Shown: one piece after another, positions 1-12,406 of the stretch
Position numbering within the stretch: the first letter of the stretch is position 1
Layout of the letters: each line of letters opens with the position of its first letter
Source of the DNA: Blasia pusilla
Lineage: Eukaryota > Marchantiophyta > Marchantiopsida > Blasiales
Reading direction: 5' to 3'
Assembly: GCA_050084515.1 (NCBI GenBank)
Contig: CM114271.1
Coordinates: 43,090,001 to 43,154,000 of the forward strand
DNA length: 64,000 nt
Position numbers and translations under genes: made by a program
Notes under the pieces: generated by a model
The model's input: only the letters and a program-made list of their open reading frames with translations
What the model was told of the DNA's origin: nothing
Databases searched by the model: none

Positions 1-586
1 TTGCTCTAGTTAGAATAAAAAAGGCATGAGAAGTATGCTTGGAATAGGGAATAGATTATGAAGAAGTGAAAGAGAGATCAAGTATGGACGATTAGAAAAG
101 TGGATAGAGGTGTGCAATTGTATTGCTAGAGAGTCCCTTAATATGCCACGCTTCCTAAATTTGTTGACATGAATCAAGTGTATTAAACTATGTTAGAGGA
201 ACCAAGTATGTAGCCCATCCACATGTACACTACCTACCTATTTTGCACCTTTAGTTGAGATTTTATTGTGAGATCTAAAGAATGAATTTGGAATTTTCAC
301 CATAATTAGAAAGTCAAAAACCAAGATTATAATGAATGTACTTGGTATAGGTTTTTGGATTTTAGTCAATGACATATGTAGATAAGTCTATTTCAAAGAT
401 TTTTTCCAAAAATCTCTTACATAGACTCATCATTATCTACCACCCAAAAGCTTTTTGATCCCTCCAAATTGCCTTGCCCACTTTATTTGCCGCCTAATAT
501 AGATGACATTCTCAAAATTTTCTTTTTTGGGATAAAAAGAAAGTTTGTCATTGGAAGAGGGGTAGTTGGCGATTGAGCATCGATAG
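1..586. other. AT-rich stretch, no gene seen
   Basis: No coding region, RNA gene or clear repeat is supported here. The short open frames are in AT-rich, stop-dense DNA and show no recognisable domain. Confidence 0.6.
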
Positions 587-932
587 AAGAAGAGCTTCGA
601 TGGAACCTGAACATGGAGATAACTCGACATACGAGAATACGCTACCGCTGCGGCTTCCGACTATTTCACTACTCAGGAAACTAGGGTTTTTTACCTATTT
701 TTCTTTATTTCTATTAATAGAAAAATTTTGCCTCTATTACATCAGGGTGCCTCGCACCGTGATGCAATACAGGATTAGATAATCCTAGTAACGCTACTCC
801 AGAAACCACGTACGCGATATTACTATGACTCCTTCGACGTCCAAGGCTAAACCATCTTTCTAAGCTTCTCCTCATACAAGGGGGCCAATCAAATTAATGG
901 TGCTTAGAGAAGTGGATGTTGAGAATCCAACA
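587..932 (-). repeat. Truncated solo LTR of family SL
   Basis: This segment matches most of a repeat of about 415-427 bp that recurs at 16426, 24842, 34609, 34965 and 53026. I orient the family so that the end TGTTGGATTC is 5', which places this copy on the minus strand. It keeps the TGTTGG end (bases 921-932, in reverse complement) and the internal hairpin near 740-765. It lacks about 80 bp at the other end, including the TTTTCTCACA terminus. No target duplication can be read because one end is missing. The 69-residue open frame across it is a by-product of the repeat. Confidence 0.8.
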
Positions 933-3900
933 GTTTTATCATTCATATTTTCTTAGAGATTTTTTTCATCAGTCATTATTTTTTTTTGTTTTGGGAATCA
1001 TATCTTTGAAATTTTTTTTAATGTTCTTATTTTCCAGTGCATTGTACGTGCTATTGAACATAATTTGTTTCTTTTTGAACTTGCATGAGTTGCATGTTTC
1101 CTGATGTAGAATGTTAAGACACATTCATATTGTCCTTTTTCATTCATCATACTAGCATTAAAAAAATCAGAATATTATTCTAATTAGGGGTTAAAAATGT
1201 AGAGCTCTTATTAACTACTTCATATCTTTTCTTAAATTTTAAAACTATTTATGTATATATTATGTATTTTTAGATATTTCCTTAAAAATATATATATTTT
1301 TTCCTTACCACTTGACAGATATTATATGTTCACCAAAATAATCAGCTTAGAAGAAAGATTAGGTAAAAAGGTTAAAGTTTTTAGAGAAGAGTGGTAAAAT
1401 GTAAAAAGATGAATTTCCAAGAAGAAAGGGCTTCATCATGAAAAAAAATCGGTGTTTGATTTTTGTTATGAGAGGGAAGAATAGATAGGGAATTTTAAGG
1501 TGGAGAAAGGAAGAGAGGATGAGAGAAATTTTCAAAAAAAAGAAATGCCAAATAAAGAATGTTGTAAAAGCGTTTAATTTTAAGAGAGACAAGAGAGATT
1601 GTTCGATTTGGAGGAGGTCCTTTTGAACCCTTCCCCTATCCGGATGGAGAGAAAATAATGGGCTCTCTTTGGAGATTAAAATAGGGTATGTGAGTCCCTA
1701 CCCATTTTGGAGGAGACAACAAAATACTTGTTGTCTATATCCCCATCTTTGTCCCTAGCCTTTCATGAGGACAAACATACAAAAGGATGGAAGAATCGAT
1801 TGTCTGCATTTCTATGTAGAGTACATGTATGAAAAGAATCGAGAAAAGAATAAGACTAAGAATGAGTTTGGTGGGTGGATAGTATGAGGAAATTAGAGAG
1901 TTGTTGGAAATAATCCTATGTTATGTATAGAACTAGTTATAGTCCCTCCCTCTCTCTAAGGCAGAAAAATTGATGGGATCCTCCCTATGCAAATGAGATG
2001 CATAGGGTACCTCCGAACCTATGCATCTCACTGGTAGGAGAAATAGTAACTATAATTGTAGCATGATATAAGTATGCTTCCTCAATCGATTGAATTCACA
2101 TGTGGGAGACAATTTTCTAAACCATACCAATAAAGAAAAGGAATTTTTGGAAACCAAAAAGCCTTCAAGTTGGTCAAACATATGCCTTATATGTTTCATA
2201 TAAGGCATATAAAAGAAAAATGAGATATTAGCTAGAGAAGACAAAACTTAATATGCATTTTACTAGGCATCATAAAAAATTTAAGAAAAATGAAGAGCCT
2301 AGGAGAAAAACTCTAAAAAATTACATCTTGAAAGGGGATTCAAAAATACTAGGATTGTAGAGATTGGGTTAAGAGATTGTCATTAGGCGCTCTTAGAAGA
2401 GTCTATTCCACATATGACGAGGAGGTTCTTGTAATAAGAGGGTGTGTAACAAGGATCCAAGCCAAGGAAGGTTTCAAGGTTCAAGTGGATATTCATTTTT
2501 ATCGTTTATGATATTTTTTGAGAGTGTCTCTTCCTCTTTCAAAATTTTTTATTTTTGGCATTCGACATTTTCAGCCTAGAGGATGTTCACCTTGTGAATC
2601 ATTAAGATCATTTGAAATTGAATTATAATGGTATTTGATAATTACTTAATATTATTTTGGGAGTTAATTGAAATCCATGTATCCCACCCGTGCTAGAAAG
2701 AAATTAGTCCACCATCTTTAATGATCCGAAGTACACATTCGCACAAAGTTACTAAAAGCATGAGATTTTTTAATGCCCACAAAATATACCTCAATAAGTA
2801 GATAATTGTTGTCCATCGTATCTGAACTTATCTCGCCTCGGAGAGTTAAATTGACCATGCAACAGGGAACCTATCCTGTAGTTAGAAATTTGATTAGGAT
2901 TCCGTCGTTTTTGTTACCAAAGACCCCACAGCGTCCATCTTAAAAACTCAAGTTCCGAGGGAAAGCCACATTTTTTACCTCCTCCGAACAACCTGATCTG
3001 CTGCCCTATATGGAAAATCAATCCATTGACGTTAACTAAAGCAATCCTCGTGGATGGATCGAGAGTAACCGAGTCGGGATCAAAGACGGCGAGCGAGAGG
3101 CAAGCTCACTGTTTTGTCCACTTGGGGTGGGCCCCCCCCTGTGGGCTGAAGGTCTTCTGAGCCTTCCGTTTCAACGGGTCTCGCGGCGTGCTTCCCGGGA
3201 CGCGGGAAAATCGGCCCATTTTATGACTATTTTTATAAGTTTCGAGTGGTTTGAGCCTCACGTCTTGACGCTCTCTTTTCGGAGTCTCGCAGCCGTCTTG
3301 TCATTATGTCAATAACCAAACTCCTTTTTGCGACTTCCTTATCTGTTACTCCCACAATTTGGAACACGGAGGTTGTAGTTGAGTCTATAATGACTCTATA
3401 TTTAGCCGTAGATGCTTCATTGTCTTTATCGGTCTTTAAGTACCTACTTATAGTTCTCGACCCATCCATATGCGGATACAAACTGTTTCGTATGGGAACG
3501 AGGGGCTACTAGTTGCTTTGGCCCCATGGTGCAAGCAGACAAACTATGAAAAAAAAGGAAGGCAGGAAAAAAACACGAACAGGGGGATTCATAGAGTGAA
3601 TCACGCCCATGGTGATGAAAATGGGGAAACCCCCTAGAAACTCAAATAACAAAAGTAATAGAGGATCCAACCATAGAAATATGAATACCAAAAATAGGAC
3701 TCTAGAAATGGCATCTCTCACTCTTTGAATGTGTCTCAAAAGCCCATCAACTTGGGAATACTTATACACAAAAGGAATTAGGTTGTTTATAAAATGATAC
3801 AGAAGTATAAAAGTCAAACCATTCCTCAGATAAAGGACTTGACTTGAGCGAGTTCAAATAAAGAAAATAATCAAAACTCTCCTCTAGAATCATTTGTCTC

Positions 3901-3989
3901 CTAAACCCTCCCGGGGCCACATCACTTTATTTAATGAATTTTTAAGATAAAATTAATTACACAATATTTTTGATATTCAACATAAACTT
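933..3989. other. Non-coding stretch with a GC-richer patch
   Basis: No gene is recognised. The stretch is AT-rich except for about 2.85-3.54 kb, which is noticeably GC-richer and carries overlapping open frames of 62-102 residues on both strands. None has a familiar domain. The patch could be a decayed retroelement LTR, an organelle-derived insert or a gene relic, and the sequence does not decide between these. Confidence 0.5.
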
Positions 3990-4345
3990 TTTGATTTGCA
4001 CCATTAATACAAATGGCCCCTTGTAGGAGGAGAAGCATAATATGCATTGAGTATGAAAGAGTATAGCGCAATGGTTAAAAGAATGACCTAAACCTATTTT
4101 GCATTACAGTGTGGTATTTACATAAATTTCTTAAATTCTATTCTTATAATTGAAATTAGGTCTAGTACCCTAATTTCTAGACTAGTTATAGACTCATAAA
4201 CTTGGGAAACTACTGCAAAGTCGGGGGACCGAGATAGAGCATTCACGTATGTCGAGTTTTTTCCATGTTCAAATTCCATCAAAGTTATGTTCAGAGCACA
4301 TGAACACACTAGGCCATTTTGTATATTCACCATGGCTTGCTTGAT
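3990..4345 (+). repeat. Ancient degraded copy of LTR family SL
   Basis: Blocks in the right order and orientation match family SL: a CACCATTAATA...GGCCCCTTGTA block at 4002-4025, a GGAGGAGAAGC block just after, a remnant of the hairpin region, then a block equivalent to the TCGTATGTCGAGTT segment near 4244-4262 and the CACTAGGCC segment near 4300. Divergence is high and the ends are not defined. It is probably the oldest SL copy in the window. Confidence 0.55.
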
Positions 4346-6850
4346 AGTGCAGCAATCAACCACTTTCATGTCATATGTTTGCCATATGGCATTGATTGGT
4401 TTTTTGATAACTCAATGATTAATTGGTTCTTTGCATTCCTACTAAGCCATTTAGGTTAGGGTAGTAGAGTCAATTTTAAACTTTGAAACCCTTCACGTTG
4501 TGCAATTGGTGCTCTTGTCTCATACGTACTCTTAACGATTAGGATAAAATTTATTAGGGTTATTCATGATTGATCAGGAGGCTGATATGCACTTTAGGTT
4601 TAAGTGCAGGTGAGGGATCATTTCTTTTGCAATACTAACAAGTTTCTCTACTTCATTTATTCAAACTTTGAATTTGTGCAAGATTCAAAGAGGAAGTTCA
4701 AAAACATACATTTAGTCAAGCATTTGATTGAGGCTCAACTTCCTTAGCTTCATTAATCTGTGTATAGCTTTTGTTGCTCACTATCATGTTAACAAGAGCC
4801 AAGTTCTAATGTTATAACCAATACATTCTTGTTAGGCATTGGAGGGTATTTGAGAATGGTAGTGGTGGTTGATCATGATTCCGTTGTGCTCCTACCATGG
4901 TTTTTTTGTATGCTCCAACTTTGTAACTCCAATTCTACACAACTCCAACAAGATGAGTGTTACTAACAATATTCACTTTTGTTATAAATTTTACATGTAA
5001 ATAGAGTCATGAATATTACAAAGAAAAATAAAATCCACACAAGGAAAGGGGAAGAAGATAATCAAGAACATCTCTTTAAGGAAGAAAAATTACGCATACA
5101 TGCAACAAATCTATTGCCTTTGGAGATCTCAAAATTGTCTTCCAATTTTCATGAGGAGTGTCTTTGATTCTGCTTAAACGCTAGTGTGGGTAAAGTAGTA
5201 CCTCTACTAAGTGATGAACACCACTCATTAGGGCCATGGAAAAAGTAAAAAATGGTTAAAATGCCTAGTAGGTAAGGAACCAAGTTGAGCCTTCCATACA
5301 ATCTAGACTTCAACAATGTGTAAAAGGGATTCCCTCCCTATTTTAGATGTGCTAGAAGGATAAAAAATACTTTCTAAGGACTATTAAGGTAGTGAAAGGT
5401 GTCGTGCGCATACACATCGGTGGTCACATCTACACACCACACAACATCAATCTTCCCAACACACGGGTTGATCCATCCATAAACCAAACAAACTCACATA
5501 GATACATCGAGACCCCACAACAAAAATAAGAGTAAAAACAGTACACCCAACCTAAAACTCCACTCCTGAATCTACATCAGCATATCAAGCCTCGTCCACC
5601 CTCTGCTATGAGAGAATCCGGACGCTAGCACCCTAGTTCCTAACTCACACATGAGCAAGGCTGCAAGAAAAGTGCTCCATCGGCCCAACATGAGATAGAT
5701 GACTTGGGAAATCCATCTACTTCCCTATCGACTACTAAGATGTGACAAAGGTTTAAGGATTTCTTACTAGAGATTTTTGGATCCCTACAATTTGAGTTGA
5801 GAAGAGCCATATGTAAGCACAAAGCCACAATTGAGACCATACTAGATCTATAGAGAAGCTTCCAAGTGCATTTGTTGCAAACATTGTAAAATCAGATCAT
5901 GAATGTCGGATGTTCATAATCTCTAGTTAGTTCCCATGCCTTTGATGTAAAGGTTATCAAATTTAAAACCTCTCATTATTGTGCAAAAGACCTTGAACTC
6001 ATCAAATGAAAGAAGCTAAAACATGTTGAAATTATGCATACTACTCATGGTTGAGATTATATTGTAAAGTCAAAATCATAGATAAGAGAGAATTATATGA
6101 TAGATTAGTGTATGTGTATGTATAGGAAACATGAAGTACACGATGATACATTTGATAGCCTTTTCCAAAGCAAATTTGGATCAATTGTTGTGTAGCAAGG
6201 ATCTATATAACCAAAAAACCTAAAGTAAAGAAGGATGCTCTTGATAACCAATCTATCTAATTCAAATTTGAGGCTTAGGCTTAAGGTGCATGTCTCTCTT
6301 CAGGAGTCCAAAGAGTTTGGAAACAAAAAGCAAAGGCCAAAAGTGGTGAAACAAAATGAAAATCAAACCATAGTTGAGGCAAAATCTTTATCTCTAGCTT
6401 AGAAATGTACGAGAACTCGCCGAATGCCGTAAATCAATATCAACAAGTTTTTGCAAGGGCTCATGCAAAAATATATCACAAATCATATACCTTCTCTCTC
6501 TCTCATTCATGACATCTCAAGAGAGATACCTTTACTTGGAAAAATGAAGAGAATCCTATGCAAAGATTTTCAAGAGAAAAGAGGCTTCAAAATAAAAGTT
6601 ACAAGAAAAAAGTCCAAGACACACCCTCGCGTGTAATTTGTTCCAAAATGGCAAAAAGCAAATTACTAAGAACCGACCCCATGACATATCTCTTCACACC
6701 TATTGAAACCCCCTTCCTGCTATTCTAACAGGAAGGATTAGAGAAACCCCTTCCCTGCTACTCCAAAAGAAGAGGTTGGAGCATCGCTGTCCCCTTCCAG
6801 GAGTTGTGAACAAATTCTTACCATAGAGGAAGACGGCTGCAAGAGCTTTA
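4346..6850. other. AT-rich stretch, no gene seen
   Basis: No RNA gene, domain or clear repeat is recognised. Open frames stay below about 85 residues and look random. The stretch ends where base composition shifts upward at about 6.85 kb. Confidence 0.5.
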
Positions 6851-8677
6851 CTCTCTTCTCCCAAGTTTATGGTTTCATTTCATTTGGTATATCTTCATTT
6901 CGTAAGAGCATCAAACGAAGATTCTGGTTCTCGGAATTTCGGAAACCAGACACTGCACTTGAGAATTACGTACGACATGAGTATGGGGTGTCAGGCTCGT
7001 CATATTCGTGAGTGACTGGGCAAAGTCGTTCTCAGGTACGACGAAATTGGATTGCCCACATTATTCTAACAAAAAGAGAAAAAGAAAAAGAAAATAGAAA
7101 ACCCCTCAGGTCGAGCATGCGATGCGGGAATATCGTTCTAAAGGACAACAGTACAGTGAGCGAGGGCCGTGGATTACAGGCTTGCCCACGTGACACGGAA
7201 TTGGGTGTCACCTCTCCATAAGCTGCTTCCTGTTGTGCCCAACGAAACATACGTGATGAAGACCTCTCCTCCATACATCGCCTATTCTCGGCTCAGCAAA
7301 GATAGCTAGCCCTAGGCAGCCCCCCATTACAGTCCGGTTAACACATACGGGTCCTACCAAAATCCATTGCGGTACGCACGTTCGAGTTAGTCAGAATGGA
7401 TTCTCTGCCCCTGTGGCATTCCGAAGGTCCTGAGAGAAAAATCTGACGGCCGAACTACGATCGAGGGAATAATCGAAGTAAGTCATTTTTGAATAAGGGT
7501 CTAAGTTTGGCCAGGATCCGCAGCACTGGAAGGCCGGAAATCTGCCTGTTCAAATGCGAGAGGGAAACATCGACTGAAGTCAGCTTGAAAGCAGCATTCT
7601 ATTTGGGGGAGGGATCTGTTGCACCGACGGGCCGTTAGTTGAAGTCACAGACGTCATGTAAGTCATATGGGGCAGGACTGGCGACGGAAACGGATATCCT
7701 CAGGGGGAGTGGAAGGAAGATTGGGGAGCTATGGTCGGCGCGCAAAATGAGGATGGCCATGGCGTGGAGTGCTGTACTGCGTTGCTAAAATTCATAAGGT
7801 AAAATCCCGGGGTGATATCTAAGCTGTTGTGGGCACTGGGAACGTGGGGCTTACATTCGCCCGGGGAGTCTCGGAGGATCCGCCTGTTTGGACTCTTGTC
7901 CCATAAAGCCCCAGCGGGTGTCAAATAAAGAACGAGACTGTCCGTGTTCGTATTGGACTGCCCCGTCGAGATCCTCGGTGGGTCGGGCTTGAAGACGGGG
8001 CTGAAAGTTGGGTGCTTCCAAGTTCCAACTTGTGTCGCCTGTGCCGCGTCCAAGGGTTTGCAGTAGGCTTGGAAGTAGGGGCACTAGAGCTAGCTATAGC
8101 TTTACCGTACGATTGTGGGTCTGCTTTTTCTCCTAGGACACTGGCGAGGAGCTGTAGTGGGTTGAATGTCTAGTGCAATCCTGATGGTCTTATCAGTCTA
8201 GGCCTTCGAACGGACCAGAATCTTCCTATAGTCGTATCTATTAAGTCTGCTTGCTCCCTCAATTCCGTTCAGGCCAACATCAACACAATTTCCGCCATTA
8301 CAGAATTCTGACCGTCTTCGGCCTCAGTGCGACAGCACCTCTTCCAGACTACCACCCCACTCTCAGTTACTCGGAGATTATCTCTTCCGCTCAGATGTCA
8401 ACGTTCTTTTGAGCTCTTCAGACCAATTCCCTGTGTCTGAGGGTATAGAGCTAACATTTGCAGATCTGGCTTTTTCTGGACTTCTCTATGACATGCATGG
8501 TCGCTCCATTTCTTGGGAGTTGTTACATCTCGGGTGTTTCGTAGAGAGCCGGATTTGAATTCTGCCTAATGCGTATCTCGATTGGCTGGACTCCGAAGAA
8601 GCTAACATCTTGAATCGATCCTTAATTTGCGCTGTGTATGCTCTTGGATCCTACTGAGGTAGATCCGAAGAACACAC
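6851..8677. other. GC-richer upstream flank of the TPR gene
   Basis: Composition here is close to 50 per cent GC, unlike the AT-rich repeats on the left, and resembles the TPR coding region that follows. It probably holds the promoter and 5' untranslated region of that gene. Open frames of up to 117 residues on the minus strand (7700-8053) and 77 residues (7851-8084) carry no domain that I recognise, so I do not call them genes. No TATA box or start site can be fixed with confidence. Confidence 0.45.
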
Positions 8678-9433
8678 ATGGCAAGTCTACAAGTCGTTTC
8701 CAGATTAGCGACCCCAGCGTTTGCCAAGGTCATCTCTCCAGCGTGTGCTCTGAGAGTGAGTCAAATAACTTGTGGTCCTACTGCCAGAGATGATGGAGAT
8801 GCCATCAATGAAATCGGATCCGCGGCCTCCACTGTCTTTCAACAGGGGAGCTGGGCAAAATTTTCAGGATTTCGAGATGCATGTCTGGATAGAGGCAGGT
8901 GCAGGGCCAGATTGGTAGAGACTGAGGCTCCATTAGCTGCAAGGCCTTCCGAAAGCATGAGGTCCGTGCTGCAAGGTTCCTTCGAAACTGAGGCGATGGT
9001 AGGCCGAGTAGAGTGTAACAACAGAGGTTGCCGGCCGATCTACGATGAGAGAGACAGCATCGGGGTTTTGGATGACGAGCAAGCTGCAGACGAAGATTCT
9101 GGTGCTATGGAAGTGCGTGCTGCGGTGTACACTTCCAGAAGCGTTACCAAAGACATGGAAATCAGGCCCAAAGGAGGATTTTCTCTCGACTTTGCGGAGT
9201 TCTTGAATGAAATGTGGATGGAGAAAACAACCGCAACCAAGTACTTCGAGCTGGCTTTGAGGAAGAATCCAAATGATGCAAGAATTTTGTTACACTATGC
9301 TCACTTTTCATGGAAGACTCTCGGTGATCTGGACAAGGCTGATGATCTCTTCACTAGAGCACTGGAGGAGTCACCGAATGACGCCGATGCTCATGCGAGC
9401 TACGCCCTGTTCTTGTGGCAGTTGGACGAGTGA
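8678..9433 (+). CDS. TPR-repeat protein, probably organelle-targeted
   Basis: This is an uninterrupted frame of 251 residues. The start MASLQVVSRL lies in a reasonable context (CACACATGGC). The first 30 or so residues are rich in Ala, Ser, Val and Arg and poor in acidic residues, which fits a plastid or mitochondrial transit peptide. Residues 30-180 have no recognisable fold. The C-terminus contains two consecutive 34-residue units, about 184-217 and 218-251, with spaced A/L/Y/F residues and an NPND or SPND turn in each, as in tetratricopeptide repeats. The arrangement resembles a plant family of small TPR-like proteins whose repeats also contain a YAHFxW-type motif. The protein ends directly after the second repeat. 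TPRs bind protein partners, and no partner is inferable here. This is the only clearly intact protein gene outside transposons in the window. Introns and UTRs were not resolved. Confidence 0.72.
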   Translation: MASLQVVSRLATPAFAKVISPACALRVSQITCGPTARDDGDAINEIGSAASTVFQQGSWAKFSGFRDACLDRGRCRARLVETEAPLAARPSESMRSVLQGSFETEAMVGRVECNNRGCRPIYDERDSIGVLDDEQAADEDSGAMEVRAAVYTSRSVTKDMEIRPKGGFSLDFAEFLNEMWMEKTTATKYFELALRKNPNDARILLHYAHFSWKTLGDLDKADDLFTRALEESPNDADAHASYALFLWQLDE

Positions 9434-12187
9434 ATATTAAATAGGCTCATGTATATATTAGCTCGTATCCATTCTTGTTCAAAGTGTAGCATGAAAAACT
9501 CGATCGCAAAGATATGATCCGACCCTGTTCTTCGGCAAATATCCGGGTGTACATTATACGTGGTGAGCTTGTAATTAGAAGTGTGGTCATCTTAATGGCT
9601 TGTGATGCACGTTGGACTTTTTCCAAGAATTCGTTCCAGCTCACTGCTCTATGGTCTTCAATAAATTTTCTGTGCGTGTACTTGACACGATTTCTCGTGA
9701 CATTTTACATGCGCTCGTATTTGTGATGCTGGAAGTCTGGACTGTGCCTCGTTCGATTGTGGGTTTTAGATGGTGATGAAGATTCACAGATTTTTTGACT
9801 TAGCATGAACAGTCGTGCATTGCTGACGTGATCCTGTATGTAGCAAGGTTGTAACCGTCGTGGAAGGTTCATTTCCCGTTAAAACGCTCATGGACGTCCT
9901 TCTGGTCCAGACCAGCTCAAGTTCACGAGTTCACTAAATCACTAAATCAACTTTCAACCGTTACCCTCCTTGCGACAAGTCTATCGCTATCTGAAATTGT
10001 GATAGTTTGTTGCATACATATTTATTATCTCTGCGGGTCGAGTGAAGCATGCAAGTCGTGGGAGGCAGATTTGTGAATCATCCTGGTAGCCTTCGGGCCT
10101 CGCGGAGACGTTTCAGTGAAAGGATATACACCGGTATTACCTTCATCGATTGTTCATTATGGAGTTGGCATCCGGGTGGAGTTGCATGCCTTCTCCAAAG
10201 CTTGGCACATCTTAGTATACCCCGCAGTAGATAAGGTAGTATTTTGGAATTACGATGCTTTTCATGAACGCCAGTTTTTGTAACTGACGTGGATCTTCTC
10301 CACCGGATGCGGTATGTCACTGTAGCTTCAATGAGGATTCAATAGCCAGTCGAAGGACGCCTTTTGCGGTGTACTTCCAGGCGATATAGTAGAGTTAGTA
10401 GAGATCTCGATTCGGGTCTCCTTAATTGAATTTGCTTCAGATGTAAACTTGGAGACGGTGAGTGTATAGTTTCGAGATCGACCTGAAGTGAGGGTGGCGG
10501 GCTACTGGAGGATTTCTGCTGGTAGAGCATGTGGAATAATCTATGTATATATCGTGAGCGTTGTTGGAACTCGATAGTTTGAAGGCAAGCCAAAGATTCT
10601 GTAATTTACTCCGGGTCATCGGACTCATGAAAGTTTAGAAGTTTGTTCTCCTTGTTCATGTAGTGAAACTCGAAAGCTACAATCTTCATGCCTAGACTGA
10701 TCCTCCGAAATGCAATGCGTATCTTGGAGCAGTTCAGGTTTTCCAAGTGGCTTAGTGGACGCAGAAAAGGTTTGTATTTGTAATTAAGACGAAAAAAACC
10801 GTGCCGCTTATGCAGTTATGGATGTTACAAACCGTGTTTCTTGTCTCCGAGGCTGTGAGTTTCGGACGGGGCGATCGGAAGCTAATGAGTTCATGTTAAG
10901 TGGAAGGAATTCCAAAGGACGTCTTTTTGCCTCGTACTTGAATCCAAGCACGTTGCGAGAGTTTCTTTCTGAACCTGTGACTCCAATCGCCAGGTAAATT
11001 TCTCGGAAGGTAAATTGGATCTGTCTCGCATTTGTTTTGCAATTGCTCTTTGGAGTACCGTAGAAGTTATTGTGGCATGGTCAAATTAAGATTCCTTCTT
11101 GCAGGCATCTTCGACATCCCGGTTCCGCAGGAGCGATTGGAAGTGCTGGAAGTCTGGATAACGAGCTCTGTATCTATCACCAACTCTCCCATCATCTACC
11201 GGAACGGTGGGCCGAAAGGGAGTTGTTAGCATCTGCACCTTTAGGACATCTGCGGTGACGTGGGAAGAAAGAGTAGTTGGAATGTCTGAGTGAACAGAAA
11301 GGTGGAGGTGTTATTCTTTCCCAAGTTGCAGGAATGCCCATGGTCACGTCAAGGTCAATCTCGCTGGCCTGCAAGGCTTTCTCATTTATCGTTAAGCCCT
11401 ACAAGACTATGAAATTGAATCAGATTTATTCTCTATGGACGCTGAAGTCTCACAGGAGTCCAAGTTAATTGTGTACATGCGTCAAGTGTCCGAGGAAAGT
11501 CGGCGATTCGAGAGATGTTCTCATCAGAACTCTAGCACATCTCGGAAATTTTGTGGTTTTATATTCCCGGGGCAATCGGTCTCCGAGTTCCTGTGGCAGT
11601 TCGCAGACTTGAAATCTTAACGTGATATGTGATTTCAACGATAACATTTGCTTTAGTTTGTTTACCAGGTCTTATTGTCGTATGATTGACAAGTGGATGA
11701 TGCATGCCGCGCAGGTCTTAATTCGTAGATATCATTGTTCGATTCCGCACGTTTGCAATTTGTAGACGAATATGCTCACCGCAAGAATCCCCAGTTGAAA
11801 ATGGGCACGTATCGCAGAAGCGGAAGCCGCCCCATCGGCCAGCACCGCCGCGTGATGTGTTGTCATTGAGTCCTTGCAAGCCTCCATGTGTGCTGTCAAT
11901 CTGCGAGGTTGCCAACGCAACCATCGAGAGAATGTACCCAAGGAACGGAGTATATCGTTTTTCCTTCTTTGAACAGTCATCCGACACCCGATCGCACTAG
12001 CTAGCACGGTCGACAGAAGATAACCATTCTTGCTTGCGCTGCGAAGACTAAACACGAGAAAATTCGATGGTAGTTGAGAAGCCATCGACTCCTTCGATCC
12101 TTCGGGAAGAAGAGCTGTCTGGAAAATCTGCATGTCACGTATGATACAAAGCAAGACGAGCCTTTTCAAGGATTATTTATGGAGACG
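9434..12187. other. Downstream half of the genic island
   Basis: GC-richer DNA continues after the TPR stop codon. The first few hundred bases are likely 3' untranslated sequence. Minus-strand open frames of 145 residues (11732-12169) and 89 residues (11718-11987, beginning at a GTG) overlap in different frames. The first has a plausible MASQLPSN start but no known domain, and I cannot tell it from chance. Nothing else is recognised. Confidence 0.4.
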
Positions 12188-12218
12188 GTGGGGGGAGAGG
12201 GGGGGGGGGCCGGGGGGC
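12188..12218 (+). repeat. G-run with quadruplex potential
   Basis: The plus strand contains closely spaced runs of 6, 11 and 6 guanines separated by one to three bases. This is enough guanine in a row to form a G-quadruplex in principle. It lies about 50 bp before the 35-bp minisatellite. Such tracts also cause assembly length errors, so the exact run lengths are uncertain. Confidence 0.7.
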
Positions 12219-12266
12219 AGTAGTTCGGAGCAGGCGATTGACGAGGCGCTGCAGATGGTGCTGATG

Positions 12267-12406
12267 GTAGTCATGATAAGGCGCTGTACCCGGTGCTGAT
12301 AGTAGTCATGACAAGGCGCTGTACCCGGTGCTGATGGTAGTCATGACAAGGCGCTGTACCCGGTGGTGATGGTAGTCATGACAAGGCGCTGTACCCGGTG
12401 CTGATA
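12267..12406 (+). repeat. Minisatellite, four 35-bp units
   Basis: Four head-to-tail 35-bp units start at 12267, 12302, 12337 and 12372. Each begins GTAGTCATGA, contains AAGGCGCTGTACCCGGTG and ends CTGAT(A/G) or a one-base variant. Units differ at only one to three positions, so amplification was recent. A partial, more divergent unit (GCGCTGCAGATGGTGCTGATG-like) precedes the array. The unit is 35 bp, so it cannot encode a simple in-frame peptide repeat. Confidence 0.95.

Noticed and set aside
587-932. SL family as a MITE or SINE
   Set aside because: The ends are TG...CA with 5-bp target duplications (AAAGG, GGATG, TAACC), which fits LTR integration. There are no terminal inverted repeats of useful length, no poly-A tail and no tRNA-like promoter.
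11718-12169. Overlapping minus-strand frames as a small secreted or plastid protein gene
   Set aside because: The frames do not join through a convincing splice site, one begins at GTG after a stop, and no domain or similarity is recognised.
12267-12406. Possible CRISPR-like array of 35-bp repeats
   Set aside because: Units are directly adjacent without spacers, so it is a minisatellite.
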